Made by a program: the position numbers and the translations under genes. The notes beneath the pieces are model-generated. The model saw nothing but the letters and a program-made list of their open reading frames with translations, made no database searches and had not been told where the DNA came from. Source: Azonexus sp. (GTDB taxonomy: Bacteria; Pseudomonadota; Gammaproteobacteria; Burkholderiales; Rhodocyclaceae). Taken from it: 47,835 nt of DNA. Positions 11,886 to 21,203 of the stretch are shown here, piece by piece. How positions within the stretch are numbered: the first letter of the stretch is position 1; each line of letters begins with the position of its first letter. Location: positions 1 through 47,835 of the forward strand of contig JAUYSK010000009.1 in the NCBI GenBank assembly GCA_030696345.1. The letters are read 5' to 3'.

Positions 11886-12245
11886 GCGATCAGCGGGTGG
11901 CGTGTCAGGAAAACCTGCGCCAATGAGCCGCCTAGGCTGCGATTTGCTTAATCAACTGCGCATCTGCGATTTGCCGCTGCGCTGCTGCCCCTTACTGCGG
12001 CCAGCACTCGGTCTACCGCTTTTGGAACTGCCGATGGAGGGTCTGGTAGACGGTCAGGCAGAGCGGGAAATCGATCTGCAGGCCAAACTAACGTCTGACT
12101 CCGGCGACTTCCTGATAGGCATCGATGCAGCCTGATCGGCAACGCCGGTGTCGATCGCCGAAAACCAGATTCGGTGTCAGGGCCTTTTTCCGGCAAAATG
12201 CCACTTTTCTGCGATAGCGCACCAGCGCCCACCAAACGACCACCA
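11886..12245. other. 360-bp stretch without a recognisable gene
   Basis: Between the HD-GYP terminator and the methyltransferase start only short open frames with unconvincing sequence occur, on both strands. None has a family motif or a good ribosome-binding site. On the minus strand, broken frames around 11945-12150 look like decayed coding sequence (with the segment QIDFPLCLTVYQTLHRQF interrupted by stops), but I cannot name the source. The promoter of the downstream gene presumably lies here. Confidence 0.4.
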
Positions 12246-13019
12246 ATGAATAATCCCGTCCCCGATCCGAAGGAAATTGTCCGTGCCCCGCACGCCCCGC
12301 TCACCGATTACTACGCCAGTGAGGATGAGCGCCGCGGCTTCCTGCTCGGTATCTTCGACAAGACAGCGCAGGATTACGACCGCGTCGAACGCCTGCTGGC
12401 CTTCGGCAGTGGCCCCTGGTATCGCGGCCAAGCGCTGAAACGTGCCGGCCTGATGCCGGGTATGAAGGTCGCCGATATTGGCGTCGGTACTGGTCTGGTC
12501 GCCTGCGAGGCGGTCCGCCTTGTGGGCGATCCGAAATTGGTCACCGGCGTCGATCCGAGTCCCGGCATGCTGGCCAATGCCCGTGTGCCGGAAGGTGTGA
12601 CCCTGCTCGAAGGGCGGGCCGAATCGATTCCGCTGCCCGATGCCAGTGTCGATTTTCTCAGTATGGGTTATGCGCTGCGACATATCAGTGATCTCTCGGC
12701 CGCCTTTACGGAGTTCCACCGCGTCCTGAAACCGGGCGGTCGCCTCTGCCTGCTTGAAATCACCGCGCCGGAAGGTCGCTTCGGCCGCGGCCTGCTGCGC
12801 GTCTACATGCGTGGCGTCGTGCCGGTGCTGGCCCGCCTCTCCGGTAGTGGCGCCGACACCGCCCTGCTTTGGCGCTATTACTGGGACAGCATCGACGCCT
12901 GCGCGCCGCCGGCCCGCGTCATCGATACGCTGCAGGCAGTGGGTTTCATGCAGCCGCGCCGCCATGTCGACCAACCGGTCCTCTCGATCTTCTCCGAATA
13001 CCAGGCACAAAAGCCCTGA
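12246..13019 (+). CDS. UbiE/COQ5-like class I SAM-dependent methyltransferase
   Basis: A 257-residue cytoplasmic methyltransferase. SAM motif I is VADIGVGTGLVACEA (~75-90), the acidic post-I loop is GVDPSPGML, and motifs further on are YALRHISDLSAAF and RVLKPGGRLCLLEI. The order and wording match the UbiE-like branch that methylates quinone precursors or other small molecules. The protein is close to UbiE in length, but nothing around it belongs to ubiquinone synthesis. It is probably a paralogue rather than the housekeeping UbiE; the substrate is not known. The start at the ATG MNNPV is chosen because the upstream extension is not conserved-looking and overlaps the likely leader. No strong ribosome-binding site is seen. 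Confidence 0.82.
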   Translation: MNNPVPDPKEIVRAPHAPLTDYYASEDERRGFLLGIFDKTAQDYDRVERLLAFGSGPWYRGQALKRAGLMPGMKVADIGVGTGLVACEAVRLVGDPKLVTGVDPSPGMLANARVPEGVTLLEGRAESIPLPDASVDFLSMGYALRHISDLSAAFTEFHRVLKPGGRLCLLEITAPEGRFGRGLLRVYMRGVVPVLARLSGSGADTALLWRYYWDSIDACAPPARVIDTLQAVGFMQPRRHVDQPVLSIFSEYQAQKP

Positions 13020-13088
13020 GTGCCGGCCCGATCGCCGATGCCGATGTTTGCCAGACTGCTGCGGTCGACACGCTAAAAGCCTGAAAAT

Positions 13089-13120
13089 GCTGGGTGGCTG
13101 GGTGGCTGGGTGGCTGGGTG
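13089..13120 (+). repeat. Four perfect tandem copies of GCTGGGTG (G-quadruplex motif)
   Basis: GCTGGGTG is repeated four times without error. The GGG runs at 13092, 13100, 13108 and 13116 are separated by five bases each, so the plus strand fits the G3N5G3N5G3N5G3 quadruplex pattern. It lies in the 168-bp gap between the convergent methyltransferase and cupin genes. Confidence 0.9.
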
Positions 13121-13187
13121 CAGCGCGGTCTATTGGAGCACTTGCCGGGGGCCGGCTTTTGCCTCCAGATTATGAAGAAATCCGGGT

Positions 13188-13568
13188 TCAGCTTGCCCGA
13201 TTCTCCAGAATCTCCGTATCGGCCGCATCATAGGCGGGGGTGCAACAGCACAGAACGCGCAGCGGCACTGGCCAGGTGTTGTGCAGGGCGTGTGGCGTGC
13301 CGGGAGGAATCAGGATGGTGTCGCCGACGCCGATGGCGAAGCTTTCGTCGCCGAGGATCATCGTGCCCTGGCCAGTGGTGACGTGATACAGCTCTTCGGT
13401 GACGTGATGGCGGTGGAGCAGGGTCCGTTGCCCGGCGTACACCGTGGCTTCGGCCAGGCTTTGGGCCTTGTTGCCGTGGCGTGACGGGTGCATCAGCTCA
13501 CGAATTTCGGAGCCATCCTTGGCGGTGATGGGTTGGGCGTTGTTGTAAATGCTGAGGTGCTTGTTCAT
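13188..13568 (-). CDS. Small single-domain cupin protein
   Basis: A 126-residue cytoplasmic cupin. The first cupin motif is visible as LLHRHHVTEELYHVTTGQG, with two metal-binding His, a Glu and the glycine turn. The second is in IPPGTPHALHNT, with the third His. Such proteins bind a divalent metal and act as small-molecule dioxygenases, isomerases or sugar-binding proteins; the substrate cannot be told from the sequence. The ATG at 13568 is chosen because GGAG sits 6 bp ahead of it; a longer open frame upstream lacks support. It stands alone on its strand, convergent with the methyltransferase gene and divergent from the beta-helix gene. Confidence 0.85.
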   Translation of the reverse strand: MNKHLSIYNNAQPITAKDGSEIRELMHPSRHGNKAQSLAEATVYAGQRTLLHRHHVTEELYHVTTGQGTMILGDESFAIGVGDTILIPPGTPHALHNTWPVPLRVLCCCTPAYDAADTEILENRAS

Positions 13569-13724
13569 GACGTCTCCGAAATGGGCTTTGGCTGTTTGCA
13601 GCCGGCATCGTACTGGAATTGCGGGCTTTTGCACGGGGCGCCGCTGCTGCCGGGAATCATTCATGGTCGGTACAAAATGCCGCTAGAATGAATCGACCTG
13701 TTCGCTCTCTTCAAGGAGAACTCC

Positions 13725-15020
13725 GTGCCACCTCATTCACTTCGCTTTACGCGCCGCCTTGCGCTGCTGGCAGCTTGCTTCTCGCTTCTGGCGAGCAGTG
13801 TTTTTGCTCAGCTTCCGGATAACCTGCCGCCACAGCAAAACTATCGTGGAGAAATTCGCCGGGGGCCGGATGGCAAGTTGATGGTGCTGCCGGAAGCTGA
13901 AGTCGCGGCCAAACGCGCTGCAGAAGCTGCGCCAAAGGCGACGATGATTGTCGGTGTTGGCGAAAAAATCAGTTCCTTGACCGAAGCATCGCGCTTGGCC
14001 AGGGATGGCGAGGTGATCGAGATTCGCTCAGGCAATTACCGCGGTCAACCGGCAATCTGGAGCCAAAACAACCTGATTATTCGTGGCGTCGGTGAGCGGC
14101 CGGTGATGCTGGCCGATGGCAAGAGTGCCGAGGAAAAGGCAATCTGGGTGGTCCGGGGCGGTAAGGTCAGTATCGAAAATATCGAGTTTCGTGGGGCGCG
14201 TGTGGCGGATCGCAACGGCGCCGGAATCCGCTTCGAGAAAGGTCAACTGACGGTTCAAGGCTGCCGTTTTGTCGATAACGAAAATGGCATTCTCACCGGA
14301 AATTCAGCCGAACAAACGCTGGAGGTGGCCGACAGTGAGTTTGGCGACGCGCCCAAGCATGCCGGCGGCCTGCATCACCTGCTTTATGTTGGCGCGATCG
14401 GCAAGTTCGTCCTGCGCGGTAGCCGTTTCTACAATGGCTATCTTGGTCATCTGGTCAAATCACGGGCCCGCGAGAGCCATGTGCTTTACAACATGCTGGC
14501 CGATGGCAAAGACGGCAAGGCGTCCTACGAACTGGAGTTTCCCAATGGTGGCGTCGCCTACGTCATTGGCAATGCGATTGCCCAGAGTGCCAGTACGGAC
14601 AATCCGAGCATCGTCGCTTACGGTGCCGAGGGCCAGCGCTGGCCGGACAACGCGCTGTATCTCTCCCACAACACGTTGCTGAACGACAACTACGCCGGCG
14701 ATTTTCTCCGCGTCTGGGCCGAGAAATTTGCCGCCGGGATCGAGGTATGGGCGATCAATAACCTGACGGTAGGGAGCGGGAATTTCTTCCAGCCGGCTCA
14801 GGGCCGGTTTGAGGGCAACAAGACCGTGCAACGGGCTGAATTAATCGATGTCGGCGGCTTGCCCTTCCGACTGACCAATCTGGCGTCCCTGCGGGGAACG
14901 GTCAGGCCACCGGGGAATGTGCGCGGGGTTGAATTGCTGCCGAATGCGGAGTTCAGTTTTCCGGTCGGGAGCCGGGCAATTCGGGTGAGCAGTTCGCTGG
15001 CACCCGGCGCATTTCAGTGA
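13725..15020 (+). CDS. Exported right-handed parallel beta-helix protein
   Basis: A 431-residue secreted or periplasmic protein. The GTG start at 13725 follows AAGGAGAA (13713-13720) at good spacing. It opens with a classic signal peptide: RFTRR n-region, LALLAACFSLLASSVF h-region, and cleavage after FA-Q near residue 29. The rest carries repeating short beta strands typical of pectate-lyase-like/NosD-like beta-helices, for example EVIEIRSGNYRGQPAIWSQ, NIEFRGARV, RFVDNENGIL and SRFYNGYLGHLVKSRA. Some family members are polysaccharide lyases, but no catalytic site can be assigned. It is monocistronic: the next gene runs the other way. Confidence 0.78.
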   Translation: MPPHSLRFTRRLALLAACFSLLASSVFAQLPDNLPPQQNYRGEIRRGPDGKLMVLPEAEVAAKRAAEAAPKATMIVGVGEKISSLTEASRLARDGEVIEIRSGNYRGQPAIWSQNNLIIRGVGERPVMLADGKSAEEKAIWVVRGGKVSIENIEFRGARVADRNGAGIRFEKGQLTVQGCRFVDNENGILTGNSAEQTLEVADSEFGDAPKHAGGLHHLLYVGAIGKFVLRGSRFYNGYLGHLVKSRARESHVLYNMLADGKDGKASYELEFPNGGVAYVIGNAIAQSASTDNPSIVAYGAEGQRWPDNALYLSHNTLLNDNYAGDFLRVWAEKFAAGIEVWAINNLTVGSGNFFQPAQGRFEGNKTVQRAELIDVGGLPFRLTNLASLRGTVRPPGNVRGVELLPNAEFSFPVGSRAIRVSSSLAPGAFQ

Positions 15021-15049
15021 ATGACCCGGGTACCTGATCAGTCGTCAGT

Positions 15050-15580
15050 TCAGGGAGCTTCTGCAACCTGCTTGAGGTTGGCCAAGCCTTCCTCAAGTTT
15101 CTTTCCGATCATCTTGTCCACGTTGAAGAAGATTCCCATAAGCCGGGCAAAGTAGGGGTTGGGGCCCGACATCGCGTGGCTGACTAGAGTGCCGTCGCCC
15201 TGGGGGGTAATGGCAAATTCGACGTTGTTATGGGCTTCGAACGGGACGACGATATCGATCTTGATCAGCACTTTGCCGGGCGACGTCGAGTCGGTGATTT
15301 CCATGCGGCCCTGGCCGACTTCCTTGTTGCCAAACCATTCGCAAGCAGCACCTTTGCCGCTGGCCGGCCCGCTATAGTTCCGCTTCAGCGCCGGGTCAAC
15401 CTTCTTCCACGGCGACCAGTTTTCCCATTGTTGCAACTCGTTGATCATGGGGAATATCTTCTCGGCCGGGGCCTTGATGCTGATCGAGCGCTCGACGCGA
15501 AAGGTGTCCGGCCTGGTTGCAGCGTAGATCAGCAGAATGACCGGGAGCAGGGCGAGTGCTGTAAGAACTATCTTGAACAT
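15050..15580 (-). CDS. SRPBCC-fold (polyketide cyclase-like) protein with N-terminal membrane anchor
   Basis: 176 residues. An uncleaved N-terminal helix (residues ~3-22) tethers a START/SRPBCC domain. The domain opens with the family pattern RVERSISIKAPAEKIFPMI and NELQQWENWSPW, and ends with the long C-terminal helix FARLMGIFFNVDKMIGKKL. SRPBCC folds hold hydrophobic ligands; no specific ligand can be inferred. AAGGA precedes the ATG at 15580. It is the last gene of a probable rlmF-psd-SRPBCC run on the minus strand, 57 bp after psd, which suggests, weakly, a membrane-lipid link. Confidence 0.8.
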   Translation of the reverse strand: MFKIVLTALALLPVILLIYAATRPDTFRVERSISIKAPAEKIFPMINELQQWENWSPWKKVDPALKRNYSGPASGKGAACEWFGNKEVGQGRMEITDSTSPGKVLIKIDIVVPFEAHNNVEFAITPQGDGTLVSHAMSGPNPYFARLMGIFFNVDKMIGKKLEEGLANLKQVAEAP

Positions 15581-15637
15581 GGGTTGTTCCTTGAGTGCTG
15601 CAGCCGGCTGGATTGCCGAGGTAAATCGAAAGCAGTG

Positions 15638-16495
15638 TCAGGGCAGGGCAGGCTTTTGGCCCATATTTTCGCCCATGCGGATGGCGCGGGTTGGCGTCCA
15701 GTCCGGATTGAAGGCCAGCGTGTTCTTCGGGAAGAGCATGACGACGGTGGAGCCGAGCAGAAAGCGGCCCATTTCTTCGCCTTTTTTTAGGTTGACCGCA
15801 GCATTGCCGTCGTAACGCCATTCGCGCACGACGCCGGGGCGCGGCGGATTGACCATGCCGTGCCAGACCGTCGCCATGCTGCCGACAATGGTGGCGCCGA
15901 CCAGGGTCAGTACGAAGGGGCCAAACTCGGATTCGAAGACGCAGACGACGCGTTCATTGCGGGCAAACAGGCCGGGTACGCCGCGTGCCGTGGTCGGATT
16001 GACCGAAAACAGCGCGCCGGGAACGTAGATCATCCGGGTCAGCTTGCCGTCGCAGGGCATGTGGATGCGGTGGTAGTCGCGCGGGCTTAGATAGAGCGTC
16101 GCGAAGCTGCCGTCCTGAAAATGGGCGGCGAGTTCGCGATCGCCACCGACCAGCGCGGTGGTCGAATAACTGTGGCCCTTGGCCTGGAAAATCTGGTCGC
16201 GTTCAATCGGCCCGAACTGGCTGATTGCACCATCGACCGGGCTGATGAAATCCGCTTCGGCCTGCGGGCGGGCGCCATCTTTCAGCGGTCGGGTAAAGAA
16301 CTCGTTGAAGCTCTTGTAGCTGGCGATGTCCGGGTTGGCCGCCTCGGCCATATTGACGTTGTAGCGGCCGACGAACCAGCGAATGACGCTGGTGGTCAGG
16401 CTGCCGGCTTCCTTCGAGGCGAGTTTGCCGGCAAGGATGGTCAGCGCCTGTTTCGGAATCAGGTATTGGGGCAGGACGGCAAGTCGATCGGACAC
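15638..16495 (-). CDS. psd: Phosphatidylserine decarboxylase proenzyme
   Basis: A 285-residue inner-membrane enzyme that decarboxylates phosphatidylserine to phosphatidylethanolamine. It matches the length of the bacterial PSD-B type I family. Visible motifs are [13 protein letters not shown] near residue 65, [20 protein letters not shown] with the active-site His, HGMVNPPR, and the self-cleavage motif LGST ([10 protein letters not shown]) near residue 253, whose Ser becomes the pyruvoyl group. All maturation residues (Asp, His, Ser) appear intact. It starts 30 bp after the end of rlmF on the same strand and is probably co-transcribed with it. Confidence 0.95.
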   Translation of the reverse strand: MSDRLAVLPQYLIPKQALTILAGKLASKEAGSLTTSVIRWFVGRYNVNMAEAANPDIASYKSFNEFFTRPLKDGARPQAEADFISPVDGAISQFGPIERDQIFQAKGHSYSTTALVGGDRELAAHFQDGSFATLYLSPRDYHRIHMPCDGKLTRMIYVPGALFSVNPTTARGVPGLFARNERVVCVFESEFGPFVLTLVGATIVGSMATVWHGMVNPPRPGVVREWRYDGNAAVNLKKGEEMGRFLLGSTVVMLFPKNTLAFNPDWTPTRAIRMGENMGQKPALP

Positions 16496-16525
16496 GATAG
16501 GTTCTGGCAGAAAATGGACCGCCGA

Positions 16526-17542
16526 TTATACGGGCTCGGCCGGCACGAAGGAGCTTTCGCTGCGCGTCGTGGTGACTTCTGACCAGCGTTCCTTGCGCCA
16601 TTTTTCGCGCTCGCCGTTGCCGCAGAAGGTCCAGGCAACGAAGCGGCTCTGCTTCTGGCCCTGGGCCATGGCGATGGTGCGCGATTCGACGACCTTGGCC
16701 TTCTTCAGCGCCTCTTCGATGTGCACCAGGTTGTCGGCCTGAGAAACCAGGCTGGTGAACCACATCACCCGTTTCGGGATGGCGGCGCTCTGCTCGATCA
16801 TCTTCTTGACGAAGGCGCGTTCGCCACCGTTGCACCAGAGTTCCGTGCCGCCGCCGCCGAAGTTGAGGCGGGGTTGCTGCACGGCGCCTTTTTTGGCACC
16901 GGGCTTGTTCAAATTGTTCCACTTGCGCTGGCTGACGGCATGGACGTCGTCTGGCGAGTTGTGGAAGGGCGGGTTGCAAATGCTCAGTTCGAAATTTTCA
17001 CCGGAGCGCAGCAGGCCTGTGAAAATGTTTTCCCAGACGGTCTGGTGGCGCAGTTCGACGGCGGCCTCGGTTTCCGGGTTCTTGCCGAGAATCATCCGGG
17101 CATTGGCCAGCGCAGCTTCGTCAATTTCGACACCAAGGAAGTGCCAGCCGTATTCGGCGAAGCCGATCAGCGGATAGACGCAGTTGGCGCCGACGCCGAT
17201 GTCGATGACGCGCACACCAGAACCGGTCGGGATGACTTTCTTGTTGCTGGTGGCGAGCAGGTCGGCGGCGTGATGGATGTAGTCGGCACGGCCGGGAATC
17301 GGCGGACAGAGGTAGCCGGCCGGGATTTCCCAGCCGCGCACGCCGTAATGTAGGGCGAGCAGGGCGCGGTTGAAGGCTTTGACGGCACTCGGGTTGGCAA
17401 AATCGATGCTGGGCGTGCCCGCCTTGGTGGTGATCACGAACTTGACCAGAGCAGGCGCAACAGCTGTCAGCGCGGCGAAATCGTAACCGGCCGCATTCTT
17501 GTTGCGCGGATGAAGTCCGGGTTTCTGGGCTGGTACGGTCAT
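16526..17542 (-). CDS. rlmF: 23S rRNA (adenine(1618)-N6)-methyltransferase
   Basis: A 338-residue cytoplasmic methyltransferase that N6-methylates A1618 of 23S rRNA, by family. It shows the RlmF opening (GLHPRNKNAAGYDFAAL), the segment CPPIPGRADYIHH, the SAM motif IDIGVGANCVYPLIG and the catalytic motif NPPFHNS, followed by the PRLNFGGGGTELWCNGGE block typical of the family. The ATG at 17542 is chosen because family members start with this segment; an upstream extension of 27 residues in the same frame looks like leader sequence. First gene of the rlmF-psd-SRPBCC run. Confidence 0.93.
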   Translation of the reverse strand: MTVPAQKPGLHPRNKNAAGYDFAALTAVAPALVKFVITTKAGTPSIDFANPSAVKAFNRALLALHYGVRGWEIPAGYLCPPIPGRADYIHHAADLLATSNKKVIPTGSGVRVIDIGVGANCVYPLIGFAEYGWHFLGVEIDEAALANARMILGKNPETEAAVELRHQTVWENIFTGLLRSGENFELSICNPPFHNSPDDVHAVSQRKWNNLNKPGAKKGAVQQPRLNFGGGGTELWCNGGERAFVKKMIEQSAAIPKRVMWFTSLVSQADNLVHIEEALKKAKVVESRTIAMAQGQKQSRFVAWTFCGNGEREKWRKERWSEVTTTRSESSFVPAEPV

Positions 17543-17713
17543 ACATTTTCCGATCGTTTGGCAGGGGGCGGAGTATCCCACGGATTGATTGTCGCAAGAA
17601 CGACAAGCGTACTGCTTAGCCAAGTTATTGTTTAATTTGGATTCACGGCTGGAAATGAATCGGCACGGAACTCGCTAGATAGCCCGAAACAACCATTCTC
17701 GGGAACCGAATCC

Positions 17714-19411
17714 ATGAAGCTGCAAATCGAACGAGTGCACATCGAGGCCATGCTGTCAGTCTTTCCGCGACTGGCATTTGTTCAGGATCAATTGCGCTTC
17801 GGCCACAAGGTGGAAGTCTCGTTCAACCAGTTGAATGATGACGAGCTCAACTTCTTGCGCGAACTTTACGCCGAGGGCAGCCCCGAGCTGCGCGCCAAGG
17901 GTGCGCAGATTGCCACGCTGCAAAAGGCGCTGCACGACGACGGCGTGCGCTTCGAGGCGGAAGACCTCGAAATGCTGGTGCCGGCCATCGCGCGTTATCT
18001 GGCCGAAGGTTCGGAGCGCGGCTGGGTGTTCTCGGCCAATATCACTGGCAAGCCGCTGGCTTACGTCGTGACCCGGCTAGATTTCACGCCACCTTCAGAC
18101 GAGGAGACCGGCAAGGTCTTCATCGAACTGAAAGCCAATGCCAAAGCGCGGCTGGCGACGGCAACGTTGCGGATTTCCGGGCCGGACGTGGCCGGGCGAA
18201 CGGTGGCCGAAATGTTTGCCGCCAAAGGCTTCGTCAAGGAAACACCGGAACTTCTCAAGAGCTACGACGAGGCGGCCGAGCGCTATTTCGAGTGGCGGGC
18301 GCAGTACGGCGCGCAGTTTTCCGGCTCCGGTGTCGGCTACTTCGCCGAGAATCCGACAGCAACGCATCGCGATACTGATTATTCCCGTAAGGACGTGATC
18401 ATCCTCTCCTCAACCGGCGCTTCAGCGCGTCTGGTAAACGATGAGAGCATTCTGGGCGACCGTGCGCTGGCGCTGGATGCGACCGGCGACATCATGAGCA
18501 AGTTCGTCCGGCGGGTGGCGCGCAATTCGCGGCTTTCCGGCAAGGAAGAGGCTGAGGTCGAAGAAACCCAGGCGGCGATGCCGAAGGGCTTGTTTACCGA
18601 GCTGCCAGTGCATTTCTACATTCTGATGTTCCACCTTGAACTGCATCATTACCTGTGGGTGCACGTCGACGACATGAAGCCCTACGTCTACCAGCCGGAA
18701 CTGAAAGACAAGCTGGTGCTGCCGCCGGAGCAGACCGATCTGATCGATATCCTGACCGCTGAAATGGATGTGCTGATGGACGATATCGTCGCCGGCAAGT
18801 CAGGTGGTACGACCGTGCTTTGTGCCGGTCCGGCCGGGGTCGGCAAGACGCTGACGGCGGAGGTGTATTCGGAAATCATCAAGCGGCCGCTTTACCGCGT
18901 GCATTCCGGCCAGCTTGGCCTGAATGTCGCGGCCATGGAAGTGGCGCTGAAGGATGTACTGACCCGTGCCCAGCGCTGGGGGGCGGTCATGCTGATCGAT
19001 GAGGCCGACGTTTACATCAAGAAGCGCGACGACAACATCACGATGAACGCCGTGGTCGGCGTCTTCCTGCGCGTGCTGGAGTATTTCAACGGCCTGCTGT
19101 TCCTGACGACCAACCGCGTTGATGACATCGACGAAGCCATCGTTTCGCGCTGCATTGCGATGATCAAATTCCATCCGCCCGGCCGTGACGACCGCGCGCG
19201 AATCTGGGGCGTCATGACTGAACAGTTCGGGGTGGTTCTCGAACCGGCCTTGCTCGAAAAATTGCCGGATATCTTTCCGGAAGCCACCGGTCGCGACATC
19301 AAGGGCTTGGCCAAACTGGTGGCGAAATACTGCAACCAGAAACAGGAGCCGCCGAGTGTCGAGGTCTTTCGCCGCTGCTCGGTTTTCCGCGGGATGGAAC
19401 TGGCGGCTTAA
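17714..19411 (+). CDS. AAA+ ATPase with an uncharacterised N-terminal region
   Basis: 565 residues. The C-terminal half is a classical AAA module with Walker [14 protein letters not shown] (Lys378), Walker [12 protein letters not shown] (Asp429-Glu430), sensor-1 [11 protein letters not shown] and the arginine-finger segment AIVSRC. The lid follows, with [12 protein letters not shown]. The N-terminal ~330 residues show no domain I know; they contain acidic and aromatic patches such as [20 protein letters not shown] proteins of this class remodel protein substrates; the target is unknown. It is monocistronic and its stop overlaps that of the convergent yaiI gene by 4 bp (TTAA). The start at 17714 lacks a strong ribosome-binding site but begins the only convincing coding stretch. 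Confidence 0.85.
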   Translation: MKLQIERVHIEAMLSVFPRLAFVQDQLRFGHKVEVSFNQLNDDELNFLRELYAEGSPELRAKGAQIATLQKALHDDGVRFEAEDLEMLVPAIARYLAEGSERGWVFSANITGKPLAYVVTRLDFTPPSDEETGKVFIELKANAKARLATATLRISGPDVAGRTVAEMFAAKGFVKETPELLKSYDEAAERYFEWRAQYGAQFSGSGVGYFAENPTATHRDTDYSRKDVIILSSTGASARLVNDESILGDRALALDATGDIMSKFVRRVARNSRLSGKEEAEVEETQAAMPKGLFTELPVHFYILMFHLELHHYLWVHVDDMKPYVYQPELKDKLVLPPEQTDLIDILTAEMDVLMDDIVAGKSGGTTVLCAGPAGVGKTLTAEVYSEIIKRPLYRVHSGQLGLNVAAMEVALKDVLTRAQRWGAVMLIDEADVYIKKRDDNITMNAVVGVFLRVLEYFNGLLFLTTNRVDDIDEAIVSRCIAMIKFHPPGRDDRARIWGVMTEQFGVVLEPALLEKLPDIFPEATGRDIKGLAKLVAKYCNQKQEPPSVEVFRRCSVFRGMELAA

Positions 19412-19866
19412 GTCGGTGGCGTCGCGTGCTTGGCGAGAAATCGGTCAAGCGCATTGCCGAAGGCCTGGCGGTCAGCCTGACCGAGTGCGGCCGGGCCACC
19501 GGTTTCAACACCGGCGTTACGCAGGCTTTCCATGAAGTTGCGCATGCTCAGGCGTTCCTGAATATTGGCCGTGGTGTACAACTCGCCGCGCGGATTCAGC
19601 GCATGCGCACCGCGCTCGATGACAAAGGCAGCGAGCGGGATGTCGGCCGTGATGACGAGATCGCCGGGGGCCAGCTGATCGACGATATGGCGGTCGGCGA
19701 CGTCGAAACCCGAAGGCACCTGAATGGCGCGAATATATTTCGATGGCGGCGTCCGCAGCATCTGGTTGGCGACCAGGATGGTGGAGACTTTCAGCCGCTC
19801 CGCGGCGCGAAAGATGATTTCCTTGATGACGACGGGGCAGGCGTCGGCGTCGACCCAGATTTGCAT
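19408..19866 (-). CDS. UPF0178 (YaiI/YqxD) family protein
   Basis: A 152-residue cytoplasmic protein with the family opening [17 protein letters not shown] and the later conserved blocks [13 protein letters not shown] (here [20 protein letters not shown]) and [14 protein letters not shown]. The fold is related to NYN/PIN nucleases and the acidic residues are present, but the biochemical role of the family is not established. Its ATG overlaps the stop of nnrS (TGATG), so translation is likely coupled to the upstream gene. AAGGA lies just ahead of the start. Confidence 0.9.
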   Translation of the reverse strand: MQIWVDADACPVVIKEIIFRAAERLKVSTILVANQMLRTPPSKYIRAIQVPSGFDVADRHIVDQLAPGDLVITADIPLAAFVIERGAHALNPRGELYTTANIQERLSMRNFMESLRNAGVETGGPAALGQADRQAFGNALDRFLAKHATPPT

Positions 19867-21026
19867 CAGTGTTCCTTGCCGTCGAGGCGGGCTTGAAAAA
19901 GGATGGGAATATACCGCCAGCCGAGGATGCCGAAGCAGCCGAGCCAGCAAGCAGCAGAGAGCTGTAGCCAAAACAGATAGCCGGCCGGAAAGACTTGCGG
20001 CGCAATGATGCGAACGACCAGCGCGCCCAGCATGATGTAAAGCGCCAGTTTGTCGAGCCGGTCGAAAACCACCTTGCGCCCGGTGTGCCCTTTCGAGATG
20101 CGAATGATCATGGCCGGGATTACCGTACCCATGGCACCAAAGGTGAATAGATGTACTGAGACCGAGCCGACCCAGACAAACTGCATGACATGGCCCAGTG
20201 CCTCGATCAGCAATTGGCCGGCGATGGCGAGATAGCCGATATACATGATCCCGATATCGATCCGGCGCAGGGCGAGTTGCGGTTTCCAGAAAATGAAGCG
20301 GAAAAGCAGCAATGCGGCGAGTGAAAAGGCGATTGCTGCGGTCAACGGCCTGGGCAGGGCAAAATCAATGACCAGCAACAGGCCGAGCAACTTGATCGCC
20401 ATGTCCAGCTTGGGCTGGCGCAGGATCGCCACCTGGAAACCAGCTTTCATGAACGGCGTTAGCGTCCGTTCCAGCATGACCAGCAGGGCCAGCCGGAACA
20501 GGCCGATGGCCATGCCGTAGCCAGCCGTGAATTGGTTGCTGTAAAGCATCAGGTATTTGGCGACGAGAAAGGCGGGCAGCAGCACCAGAAAGTAGGCGTT
20601 GTCGCGGTAGCTATCCTGCTCGCGATGGCGAATCAGCGTCCAGAGCAACATGGCGACAATGCTGCCGAGGAACAGGTTGTTCGAGATCGCGAACAGTGGA
20701 GTCGGCCAGCTGCCACCGAAACTCATGCCAATTCGTTCGATGATCCAGCTGCCGGCAAGCAGCATCAGCGCCGGGCCATGGTAACCGCGGATATTCACCC
20801 AGTTTTTCGTCGACGTCAGAAGAAAGCCGCCCAGCACGGCCCAGCCGAAGCCGAAAAACATTTCGTGGGCGTGCCACTGGATGGCGGTGAAATTGCCGTC
20901 CGGGGTCGGCAACATGCTGCTAAAAATCAGCACCCAGATCACTGGCAGGATCATTCCCGCCAGACAGGCCAGCGAGAAAAATGGACGAAAGCCAACCAGC
21001 CAGAGCGGATGGGTCGAAAACTTCAT
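19866..21026 (-). CDS. nnrS: NnrS family polytopic membrane protein
   Basis: A 386-residue inner-membrane protein with about 12 hydrophobic helices. The NnrS opening is clear ([19 protein letters not shown]), followed by [23 protein letters not shown] with the conserved His of the family. Further on are [25 protein letters not shown] and the C-terminal helices. NnrS proteins are haem- and copper-containing and relieve nitrosative stress; they are usually found in denitrifiers. The ATG at 21026 is preferred (AAGG six bases ahead) over one ten codons upstream. It is first in a two-gene unit with yaiI, divergent from the flavoprotein gene at 21204. Confidence 0.93.
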   Translation of the reverse strand: MKFSTHPLWLVGFRPFFSLACLAGMILPVIWVLIFSSMLPTPDGNFTAIQWHAHEMFFGFGWAVLGGFLLTSTKNWVNIRGYHGPALMLLAGSWIIERIGMSFGGSWPTPLFAISNNLFLGSIVAMLLWTLIRHREQDSYRDNAYFLVLLPAFLVAKYLMLYSNQFTAGYGMAIGLFRLALLVMLERTLTPFMKAGFQVAILRQPKLDMAIKLLGLLLVIDFALPRPLTAAIAFSLAALLLFRFIFWKPQLALRRIDIGIMYIGYLAIAGQLLIEALGHVMQFVWVGSVSVHLFTFGAMGTVIPAMIIRISKGHTGRKVVFDRLDKLALYIMLGALVVRIIAPQVFPAGYLFWLQLSAACWLGCFGILGWRYIPILFQARLDGKEH

Positions 21027-21203
21027 ATCGAACCTTTCAGTGTTGCCGGTGCTCAAAGTCGTAAGTTTAGCGACACGACAAGGTCGTGGCCTTGATTTAT
21101 CCCGGCCCGGGCGAGCATGAACCTTAACATTCGCGTAAAATTATTCCCTTGGTCGTGGCCGTGGTTGCGCAACCCGGGCGGGCTACTTTCCTGAAGGATG
21201 AAG

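Noticed and set aside
11948..12304. A 118-codon minus-strand frame in the gap before the methyltransferase
   Set aside because: Arg/Ser/Pro-rich with no motif; it overlaps the methyltransferase start and has no ribosome-binding site.
21027..21197. FNR- or NsrR-type site ahead of nnrS
   Set aside because: Only a half site (TTGAT) is present and the second half does not match.
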